From the NCBI GenBank assembly GCA_900546745.1, contig URDT01000032.1, forward strand, positions 1 to 13,920: a stretch of 13,920 nucleotides of DNA. The letters are read 5' to 3'. This stretch comes from an uncultured Mycoplasmatota bacterium (GTDB lineage Bacteria; Bacillota_I; Bacilli_A; RF39; UBA660). The notes beneath the pieces are model-generated. The model searched no databases and was not told the DNA's origin. It saw only the letters and a list, made by a program, of their open reading frames with translations. Numbering within the stretch: the first letter of the stretch is position 1; each line of letters starts with the position of its first letter. Shown here one piece after another: positions 1 through 6,196 of the stretch. Made by a program: the position numbers and the translations under genes.

Positions 1-469
1 TATTGTTTATCCAAAAATAGAAATAGACGACTTAGTAAAATATGGTAATATGCCAATAGAATTAATCGGCCGTTTTTCTAATATTGTTCAACTAACAGGT
101 CATACGAAAGAAAGCTTAAAGACAATATTGACAGATTCTAGCGAAAGTCCACTACTTGCTGAAAAAGAAAAATTAGAGAAATTAAAAATTCAATTAACGT
201 GGACAGAAGATTATTTGGATGAAATTGCTTGTTATGCCTTAAATTTAAAAACAGGAGCTAGATCTTTAAAAAAATGTGTTGAAGAATCTATTCAAGAAGT
301 TCGTTGGGAAGCATTACAAAATCCTCAGAATTATTCAGGTATTTTAATGACAAAAGAAAGTGTTACAGATTGCTTAAATTGTTATTTAATTGATAAAGAT
401 CATCAAAAACATTTATTAAAAGAGTCATTAAATCAAGATAAAATTTATGTAAAAACTAGGGGGGTATAA
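1..469 (+). CDS. ClpX-like AAA+ ATPase, C-terminal part (5' end outside the window)
   Basis: The reading frame is open from base 2, so this is the tail of a longer gene and the ATG at base 50 is internal. The visible ~155 residues match the end of a ClpX-type AAA+ module. A 'DLVKYGNMPIELIGR' segment corresponds to the ClpX box carrying the arginine finger (Arg codon 71-73), and 'KTGARSL' is the sensor-2 motif (Arg codon 260-262) in the small AAA subdomain. About 60 residues follow that ordinary ClpX lacks. Walker A and B must lie upstream. The gene ends one base before the next ClpX-like gene, which shares the same C-terminal plan, so the two look like tandem paralogues in one operon. By family, the protein would use ATP to remodel or unfold proteins in the cytoplasm; its partner and substrates cannot be told from here. 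The AAA+ assignment is secure. Calling it ClpX itself would be overreach. Confidence 0.8.
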   Translation, partial: IVYPKIEIDDLVKYGNMPIELIGRFSNIVQLTGHTKESLKTILTDSSESPLLAEKEKLEKLKIQLTWTEDYLDEIACYALNLKTGARSLKKCVEESIQEVRWEALQNPQNYSGILMTKESVTDCLNCYLIDKDHQKHLLKESLNQDKIYVKTRGV

Positions 470-470
470 T

Positions 471-2750
471 ATGAAAAATATTGAAATTGCTATTTTATTT
501 AAAAAAGAAATTTGTGATAGTCAAAAAGGAATATACTACTTTAAACCTTGCTTTGCTGTAGAAGGAATTACAGACCAACAAAATGATACCTTCTTAGATG
601 AAACAAATGTAGAAAGACCTTTTATGGGAGATGCTTCATCAGAAACAGATTTTTATATTGGAAGTGTTATTGATTTAGAAACAATCAAAGAAATGTTTCC
701 AAATGCTGATAATATAGAAAAAGCAAAAAAAGTTTTACTCGATTCTGTTAATGAAAAAAATTTCTTCGGTATTTTACATAATGGTAAAATAGAAATTTTA
801 AGATTAGATTTAAAAGCAACAGAAAAAATGATTGATCAAACAAGTGAAATTTTAAATCAAAGAAAATTAAATGATCCTAATTATTTAAATTTGAAGAGTC
901 GATTGAAAGTAGAAAACTTTGATTTTACGGTTTTTAACGATGAAGATATTAAGCAACTTTTAGAAATGGAAGATTTAGAAGAGGTTAGAAAAATACTGAC
1001 TTCAAAAATGATTAATAAAGATGCTTACCCACAGGGAGAAGAAAAAATTGTTATTGTTAATGATGAAGATATTTTACAATTAATTTTAGAAAATAATTTA
1101 GATCATTTAAAAAGCTATTTAACTGATCTTTTCCAATTGGATTCTAATCCAGCAGAAACAATTAAAGAAGCTGACGAAAGTACTACTATAACTTTTGAAG
1201 AATTTTGTAGATATGCAAATAACCAAATTATTACTTCTAACTCTGTTGAAGATGCTCATTATTATTTGAATATGATTTCTGATACTTTTGAAAGATTACT
1301 AAGTGAATTAGATTCTTATGGATTAGCAGATCAAGAATATGGATTATGTGCTCGAACAATTGATATGATGATTCAAAAAGTTCAATCTATTTTACATTAT
1401 AATAAAACATTAGAAGATATTGCCTATAATTATAAAAATATGTATCAAGATATGACTAATTTAGTAGGTCAAGTAAATCGAATTTTATGTTCTAAAAAGT
1501 TTTACATAATGTTAGAAGCAATAGAACAAATAGAAAAAGTAGAAACAAGCTCAAAAATAGAAAATACAATTGAGCAACAAATTAGTTTTAATTATAATGA
1601 ATGCTATCAATATTTAGTTTCCCATGTAATTGGAAGAGGAAAACAAATTGGCTCTATTTTAAGCATGATTGATCGTGTTGATCATAATACCAATAGAGAT
1701 AAAAAAACGTGTGGAATTATCGCCGGACCAACAGGTACAGGAAAAACACAAACATTTACGTCTCTTAGAAGAGCAATGCCAAATCGTCCAATTACAATAA
1801 CAGATACTAATCAATTAACATCAGCAGGTTATACAGGTGGTACTATAGAAGGAAATATTTTAGGAGATCTTTTAAGAAAAGCTCATGAAATTCATAAAAA
1901 TATCCATCCAGAATATTCTAATCGAATTACAAAAGAAGATGTTTTACTTGCTGAAAGAGGTATTGTTTTTTTAGATGAAATTGATAAAAGAAAATCTCAT
2001 GAAAGCTCTACACCAGATGTCAATGGTAGTGGTGTTATTGATGCCTTGTTGAAGATGATGGATGGAACTACTTATCAAGTAGCGATTGATCATCAAACTA
2101 TTTTATTTGATACTTCTAAACTAGTTATATTCGCAGGAGGAGCTTTTCAAGAATATTTTGATTTTTCAGAAAAAACAATTGGTTATCAATCCAAAAGTAA
2201 ACAAGACCAATTTGAAAAATATTTAGAAGTAAATCCTGAAGATTTAGTAGAATATGGATTGAGTTCTCAATTTGTTGGTAGATGTGGCTGTGTTTGTTTA
2301 TATCCTAGACATACTAGTGAAACACTACTTACTTTAGAGCAAAATAAAAAAACTTCCTTTTTACAAAATAGAGAAGAAGTATTTCATCAAAAAGAAATTG
2401 CATTAGTTTGGGATAATGATTTTTTAAGTGCTTATATTGAAAAGGCTATTGAATTAAAAGAAGGTGCTAGAGGATTAAGTCATATTTTAGATCGTTGTAC
2501 AAATGATGCTTATACTGAAATTTGTCGATTCCCTGAGAGATATAAAGCTGTATATTTAAGTAAAGAAAGCTTATATCATCCAGAACAAGTATTGTTATTA
2601 ACAACAGATAATGAATGCGTTAGAATGGATACTATTTTAAAAAGAAATCAAGTAGAATATCAACAATTATATGATATGAATTCTATTGAATGTGATTCTA
2701 CTTATTTAGAGTTTTTCCAAAAGGAAAAAGTAAAGACACTAAAACCATAA
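471..2750 (+). CDS. ClpX-like AAA+ ATPase with a large uncharacterised N-terminal region
   Basis: This 759-residue protein has a complete ClpX-type AAA+ core in its second half: Walker A GPTGTGKT (419-426), pore loop GYTG (453-456, ClpX has GYVG), Walker B ending DE (502-503), sensor-1 region 'FAGGAF', arginine finger in 'FVGR' (R604) and sensor-2 'GARGL' (R667). 'KTIGYQSKS' (I570-Y572) lies where ClpX has its ClpP-docking IGF loop, followed by 'PEDLVEYGL', as in ClpX. The first ~400 residues have no Cys4 zinc domain and match no family I recognise. They include two similar ~28-residue units beginning NDEDI at 156 and 197 and a helical stretch over about 240-390. ClpX is usually ~420 residues, so this is far longer. 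The ATG lies one base past the upstream paralogue's stop, behind a run of six G. An ATP-driven unfoldase in the cytoplasm is likely; ClpP partnership is inferred from the IGY loop only. Confidence 0.85.
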   Translation: MKNIEIAILFKKEICDSQKGIYYFKPCFAVEGITDQQNDTFLDETNVERPFMGDASSETDFYIGSVIDLETIKEMFPNADNIEKAKKVLLDSVNEKNFFGILHNGKIEILRLDLKATEKMIDQTSEILNQRKLNDPNYLNLKSRLKVENFDFTVFNDEDIKQLLEMEDLEEVRKILTSKMINKDAYPQGEEKIVIVNDEDILQLILENNLDHLKSYLTDLFQLDSNPAETIKEADESTTITFEEFCRYANNQIITSNSVEDAHYYLNMISDTFERLLSELDSYGLADQEYGLCARTIDMMIQKVQSILHYNKTLEDIAYNYKNMYQDMTNLVGQVNRILCSKKFYIMLEAIEQIEKVETSSKIENTIEQQISFNYNECYQYLVSHVIGRGKQIGSILSMIDRVDHNTNRDKKTCGIIAGPTGTGKTQTFTSLRRAMPNRPITITDTNQLTSAGYTGGTIEGNILGDLLRKAHEIHKNIHPEYSNRITKEDVLLAERGIVFLDEIDKRKSHESSTPDVNGSGVIDALLKMMDGTTYQVAIDHQTILFDTSKLVIFAGGAFQEYFDFSEKTIGYQSKSKQDQFEKYLEVNPEDLVEYGLSSQFVGRCGCVCLYPRHTSETLLTLEQNKKTSFLQNREEVFHQKEIALVWDNDFLSAYIEKAIELKEGARGLSHILDRCTNDAYTEICRFPERYKAVYLSKESLYHPEQVLLLTTDNECVRMDTILKRNQVEYQQLYDMNSIECDSTYLEFFQKEKVKTLKP

Positions 2751-2778
2751 TGACAAAGTGAAAAAAATCGTTTATAAT
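2750..2778 (+). promoter_or_regulatory. Sigma-A-type promoter of hisS
   Basis: ATGACA (2750-2755, five of six matches to TTGACA) and TATAAT (2773-2778) are 17 bases apart. The -35 overlaps the last base of the preceding AAA+ stop codon. Transcription would begin near 2785, leaving a leader of about 18 bases. That is far too short for the T-box riboswitch often found before Bacillota tRNA synthetase genes. No terminator separates the AAA+ gene from hisS, so read-through from upstream is also possible. Confidence 0.75.
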
Positions 2779-2802
2779 GAATAAAGTAAAGGAGGATGAA
2801 TT

Positions 2803-4104
2803 ATGATCCAAAAACCAAAGGGAACTTATGATGTGTATGGAATAGAGGGAAGAAAATTCCAAGAACTAGAAAAAATAATGAATGCTTTAATGGAAAAATA
2901 TCATTATGAATATATTAGAACTCCTCATTTTGAAGCAAGTGAATTATTTCATAGAGGGGTAGGAGAAACAACCGATATTGTATCAAAAGAAACTTATGAT
3001 TTTAAAGATCGTGGTGATCGTAATATGACACTTCGTCCAGAAGGAACTGCTGGTGTTGTTAGAAGTTATATTGAAAACAAAATGTATGGAGAAGCAATTA
3101 CTCCTCGTAAATTATGGTATTATGGGCCAATGTATCGTTATGAAAGACCACAATCTGGTAGATTTCGTGAGTTTTATCAATTTGGAGTAGAGTCATTTGG
3201 TAGTAGTTCTCCTATGATGGATGCAGAAATTATTAGTATTCCTGTAAACTTCTTTAAATTACTTGGATTAAAAGGAATCAAAGTTCATGTTAATACATTA
3301 GGTGATCAAGAATCTAGAATTGCTTATCGTGAAGCTTTATTAAATTATTTTAAACCTCATTTAAATGAGTTATGCGAAGACTGTAAAGCTAGATATGAAA
3401 AAAATCCCCTTCGTATTTTAGATTGTAAGGTAGATGCTCATTTAGATATTATGAAAAATGCTCCTAAAATAGTAGATTACTTAAATGAAGAAAGTAAAAA
3501 ACATTTTGAAGATGTAAAAGCATATCTAAAAGCATTACAGATTGAATATGAAGAAGATCCTAATTTAGTAAGAGGATTAGATTACTATACACATACAGTA
3601 TTTGAAGTAGAAGCGAATGTAGAAGGTTTTGGTTCACAAAATGTATTATGTGGTGGAGGAAGATATAATGGTCTTGTAGAAGCTGTTGGCGGTCCTTCTA
3701 CACCAGGTGTTGGGTTTGCTATTGGAATAGAACGCTTATTAACTGCTTTAGATTATGAACATATCAATTTAGTAGAAAAAGAGACAATTGATGCTTATAT
3801 TATTCCAATGGAAAAAGGATATGAATATGGACTCGCTTTAGCAAACGATTTAAGATTAAATGGATTTGTTGTTGATATGGATTATCAAAATCGTAAAATT
3901 CAAAATAATTTTAAACAAGCAGATAGGATGAATGCTAGTATGGTCATTATTATAGGAGAAGAAGAAGTAAATACCAACATTTTAACAATTAAAAATAATC
4001 ATACTAAAGAAGAATATAAAGTAAAATTAGAAGATATTGTTGATTTTTTAGATGAAAAACTAAGTGAAGAATGTGAATGTGAGGAGTGTCATCATGAAAA
4101 TTAA
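2803..4104 (+). CDS. hisS: Histidine--tRNA ligase (HisRS)
   Basis: This cytoplasmic class II aminoacyl-tRNA synthetase charges tRNA-His with histidine using ATP. Visible landmarks are 'RPEGTAGVVRSY' in the catalytic domain, motif 2 'YRYERPQSGRFREF' (from about R112), the HisRS-specific histidine loop 'LVRGLDYYTHTVFE' (R257), the glycine-rich 'CGGGRYNGLVE', and motif 3 'GFAIGIERLL' (R311). A C-terminal anticodon-binding domain covers about 325-420. At 433 residues it has the normal length. The ATG is set by a strong AAAGGAGGAT ribosome site eight bases upstream. The last residues form an unusual Cys/His tail (C424, C426, C429, H430, H431), and the bases encoding it also carry the ribosome site of aspS, which overlaps by 11 bases. 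The promoter at 2750-2778 drives hisS-aspS together. Confidence 0.97.
   Translation: MIQKPKGTYDVYGIEGRKFQELEKIMNALMEKYHYEYIRTPHFEASELFHRGVGETTDIVSKETYDFKDRGDRNMTLRPEGTAGVVRSYIENKMYGEAITPRKLWYYGPMYRYERPQSGRFREFYQFGVESFGSSSPMMDAEIISIPVNFFKLLGLKGIKVHVNTLGDQESRIAYREALLNYFKPHLNELCEDCKARYEKNPLRILDCKVDAHLDIMKNAPKIVDYLNEESKKHFEDVKAYLKALQIEYEEDPNLVRGLDYYTHTVFEVEANVEGFGSQNVLCGGGRYNGLVEAVGGPSTPGVGFAIGIERLLTALDYEHINLVEKETIDAYIIPMEKGYEYGLALANDLRLNGFVVDMDYQNRKIQNNFKQADRMNASMVIIIGEEEVNTNILTIKNNHTKEEYKVKLEDIVDFLDEKLSEECECEECHHEN
4081..4086 (+). promoter_or_regulatory. Ribosome binding site that fixes the aspS start
   Basis: GAGGAG sits seven bases before the ATG at 4094, inside the last codons of hisS. No comparable site precedes the in-frame ATG at 4064, and the ten extra residues from there would be read through hisS coding sequence. 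The 4094 start is therefore preferred, giving an 11-base overlap and probable translational coupling to hisS. Confidence 0.8.
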
Positions 4105-5401
4105 AGAATTGAATAAACATTTTAATGAAGAAGTAGAAGTAGAAGGATTTATTGACAACATTCGTAATTTACAATGGGTTCAATTTGTTATTCTACGTGA
4201 TAAAACAGGAAAAGTTCAAATCACAATTGAAAAAGAACCTTCAGAAAATCAAGAACTAGTAGAAACGATTAATCATTTAACTTTAGAAAGTACTGTAAAA
4301 ATTAAAGGAAAATTATTAGAAAGCCCTAAAGTAAAATTAAATGGAATGGAAATTATTCCATCTCATATTGAAGTGACTTCTATATCTAGTCCAGAACTAC
4401 CTGTTAATATTAAAGAAAAAGATGCTCAAGAAATTGATACAAGACTAGACTATCGTTTCTTAGATTTAAGAAATGAATATAATGCTAAAATATTCGCAAT
4501 CCAAAGTGAAATGGTAAAATCAATGAGAGAGTATTTGTATCAGAACGACTTTATGGAAATTCATACTCCTAAATTAATTGCTGCTGCTAGTGAATCTGGA
4601 AGTGAAGTATTTGAAGTAAAATATTTTGATCGTAAAGCTTATTTAGCGCAATCTCCACAATTTTACAAACAAATGGCAATGGCTAGTGGATTTGAAAGAA
4701 TTTTTGAAGTAGGTCCTGTATTTCGAGCAGAAAATTCAAATACTAGTCGTCATACAACAGAATTTACAGGCTTTGATTTAGAGTTTAGCTATATCAATTC
4801 TTATGAAGATGTTATGGATTTAGAAGAAGCTTTATTAACAAAAATGTTAAAAGATATCAAAGAAAAATATGGAGATTATATTTTAGAAACTTATGGAAAA
4901 GAAGTGATTGTTCCTGAAAATAAATTTCCTAGAGTAAAATTAGCTGATTTATATCAAGCATTAGAAACAAGATATGGTTATAAAGTAGATGATGCTGCAA
5001 AAGTAGATTTAACAACGGAGGCTGAGAAATTAGCGTACCAATATGCAATGGAAGAATATCATTCAGAATTTATTTTTGTAACAGATTATCCAAGTGAAAA
5101 AAGAGCTTTCTATCATATGAGAAAAGATGGAATTCCTCAAGGATATGATTTAATCTGGCGTGGTGTTGAAATTACAACAGGAGCACAAAGAGAACATCGT
5201 TATGATATTTTAAAAGCACAAGCAGAAGAAAAAGGATTAACAAAAGATGTTGAATTCTATTTGGAATTCTTTAAATATGGATGCCCTCCACATGGAGGAT
5301 TTGGATTAGGAGTAGATAGACTTACGATGTTGCTTTTAGGTCTTCCTTCTTTAAAAGAATCTATGTTTATATTTAGAGGACCAAATCGATTAAATCCTTA
5401 A
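4094..5401 (+). CDS. aspS: Aspartate--tRNA ligase, archaeal/eukaryotic-like short type
   Basis: This class II synthetase attaches aspartate to tRNA-Asp. An N-terminal OB-fold anticodon-binding domain (about residues 12-100, 'WVQFVILRDKTGKVQ') precedes the catalytic core with 'LAQSPQFYKQ', motif 2 'GPVFRAENSNTSRHTTEFT' (R211), 'FVTDYPSEKRAFY', 'TTGAQREHRYDIL' and motif 3 'GFGLGVDRLTMLL' (R409). The QSPQ and TDYP signatures point to AspRS rather than AsnRS, which tends to have SGQ and TNYP-like forms. At 435 residues it lacks the ~150-residue GAD insertion of standard bacterial AspRS (~590 residues), so it is the archaeal/eukaryotic-like class. Some enzymes of that class are non-discriminating and also charge tRNA-Asn for later amidation by GatCAB; the sequence here does not settle that. 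Translation is probably coupled to hisS. A 48-residue ORF follows 10 bases after the stop. Confidence 0.92.
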   Translation: MKIKELNKHFNEEVEVEGFIDNIRNLQWVQFVILRDKTGKVQITIEKEPSENQELVETINHLTLESTVKIKGKLLESPKVKLNGMEIIPSHIEVTSISSPELPVNIKEKDAQEIDTRLDYRFLDLRNEYNAKIFAIQSEMVKSMREYLYQNDFMEIHTPKLIAAASESGSEVFEVKYFDRKAYLAQSPQFYKQMAMASGFERIFEVGPVFRAENSNTSRHTTEFTGFDLEFSYINSYEDVMDLEEALLTKMLKDIKEKYGDYILETYGKEVIVPENKFPRVKLADLYQALETRYGYKVDDAAKVDLTTEAEKLAYQYAMEEYHSEFIFVTDYPSEKRAFYHMRKDGIPQGYDLIWRGVEITTGAQREHRYDILKAQAEEKGLTKDVEFYLEFFKYGCPPHGGFGLGVDRLTMLLLGLPSLKESMFIFRGPNRLNP

Positions 5402-5411
5402 GAGGTGGAGC

Positions 5412-5558
5412 ATGGAAAAAGATTTAGAAAAGCAAAAAAAAGAATTAGAAAGATTCAAATATGAAGTAAAAAAAGAAACTATTTCATGGCCAATTACATG
5501 TCCAGTACATGAAGAACCAAAACAAGAAAAGGTGAAGAAAAAACTTTTTCACAAATAA
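5412..5558 (+). CDS. 48-residue charged microprotein, unknown function
   Basis: I do not recognise this gene. It begins at an ATG directly behind an excellent ribosome site, AGAGGTGGAG, starting at the aspS stop codon, and ends just before a terminator, so it is the last gene of the hisS-aspS transcript. The protein has a Lys/Glu-rich N-terminal helix (about 1-23, 'EKDLEKQKKELERFKYEVKK', coiled-coil-like), a short core 'SWPITCPVHEEP' with its only Trp, Cys and His, and a basic tail ending 'KKKLFHK'. There is no signal peptide or membrane segment. The single CPVH group is too little for a zinc site alone, but a dimer could form one. The good ribosome site, spacing and terminator argue that it is translated. 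Confidence 0.6.
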   Translation: MEKDLEKQKKELERFKYEVKKETISWPITCPVHEEPKQEKVKKKLFHK

Positions 5559-5587
5559 AAAGTGGAATTAAGATATTCCATTTTTTA
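5557..5587 (+). terminator. Rho-independent terminator of hisS-aspS-ORF48
   Basis: AGTGGAAT (5561-5568) pairs with ATTCCATT (5575-5582) around a six-base loop, with one G-T wobble. Flanking A and T runs extend the stem, and a T tract follows to 5586. It overlaps the stop codon of the 48-residue ORF and closes the transcription unit. Confidence 0.8.
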
Positions 5588-5611
5588 TTATAAAATAACA
5601 GTTATAGATAG

Positions 5612-5640
5612 TTTAATTATGTAGAAAAAAGTGTTATAAT
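5612..5640 (+). promoter_or_regulatory. Promoter with extended -10 for the 155-residue protein gene
   Basis: TATAAT at 5635-5640 is preceded by TG one base upstream (5632-5633), an extended -10. A weak -35 (TTTAAT, 5612-5617) lies 17 bases away. The start site would fall near 5647, leaving only about nine leader bases before the ATG at 5656. The ribosome site AGGTGAT would then sit at the very 5' end of the mRNA. Confidence 0.65.
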
Positions 5641-5655
5641 GAAATAGGTGATACT

Positions 5656-6123
5656 ATGAACGAAGAATTTAAAAAAATTATTATAGGAGAAAAGAAACCA
5701 AGTGATTTAAAAAATTATATAACGCAACAAAATAATAAAATATTAGATGAAAATTCATATTTAAAAAAATGGACACAAATATCAGAATTATTTTTAGAAT
5801 ATGCTAATAAAAAATATCGCGAAGGTTTTCTTGATAATGCATCTATTGGTGGTTTATTGCAGGCATATAATAATTTCATTTCGGATAATCAAAACGTTCG
5901 TGAATATTTATTGAAGCTAATTACTACTCCTCCAGAATTAGAAAAAATGAATCATGTTATTGTAAATATGGTGGAAACATTTATTTCTCAAGATACATTA
6001 AAAAAACAACAAAAAATAAAAAAATTAAAAAGAGAATATGGATATATTCATCCATTATTATTAGGCATTATTACAAGTGGAATTGGTGTTATTTTTTTAG
6101 CAAATATTTATTTAAGCATTTAA
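5656..6123 (+). CDS. 155-residue protein with C-terminal membrane anchor, unknown function
   Basis: I do not recognise the family. The first ~115 residues are soluble, helical and rich in Lys, Asn and Glu. Next comes a basic stretch 'KKQQKIKKLKREYGY' (about 116-130), then one hydrophobic segment (about 131-153, 'LLLGIITSGIGVIFLANIY') that ends two residues before the stop. This is the layout of a tail-anchored protein with the body in the cytoplasm and the C-terminus across the membrane. There is no signal peptide or cysteine. The ATG follows AGGTGAT at good spacing. The gene forms a unit of its own, with a promoter at 5612-5640 and a compact terminator at 6125-6145, so its position between aspS and prfA says little about its role. 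Confidence 0.75.
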   Translation: MNEEFKKIIIGEKKPSDLKNYITQQNNKILDENSYLKKWTQISELFLEYANKKYREGFLDNASIGGLLQAYNNFISDNQNVREYLLKLITTPPELEKMNHVIVNMVETFISQDTLKKQQKIKKLKREYGYIHPLLLGIITSGIGVIFLANIYLSI

Positions 6124-6124
6124 T

Positions 6125-6145
6125 AAAGAACGAATCGTTCTTTTT
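6125..6145 (+). terminator. Compact rho-independent terminator
   Basis: AAAGAACG (6125-6132) pairs perfectly with CGTTCTTT (6136-6143) around a three-base loop, and T residues continue to 6145. It starts two bases after the stop of the 155-residue protein gene. The next promoter's -35 begins at 6147, directly downstream. Confidence 0.8.
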
Positions 6146-6146
6146 C

Positions 6147-6176
6147 TTGCTAAAAAGTAGTAATTTATAGTATAAT
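6147..6176 (+). promoter_or_regulatory. Promoter of the prfA-prmC operon
   Basis: TTGCTA (6147-6152) and TATAAT (6171-6176) are separated by 18 bases. The start site would be near 6183, about 14 bases before the prfA ATG, with ribosome site AAAGAGGG in between. The promoter begins right after the preceding terminator's T tract. Confidence 0.7.
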
Positions 6177-6196
6177 TCTTAAGAAAGAGGGATTTT

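Noticed and set aside
465..470. TATAAT immediately before the ATG at 471
   Set aside because: No suitable -35 was sought successfully upstream, and a start site would fall inside the gene. It is most likely a chance match, partly formed by the TAA stop of the upstream gene.
2751..2802. Possible T-box riboswitch before hisS
   Set aside because: The gap is only 52 bases, with a promoter whose start leaves about 18 leader bases. There is no room for a T-box.
4064..4093. Earlier in-frame ATG for aspS at 4064
   Set aside because: It lacks a ribosome site and lies in hisS coding sequence, while GAGGAG at 4081 points to the 4094 start.
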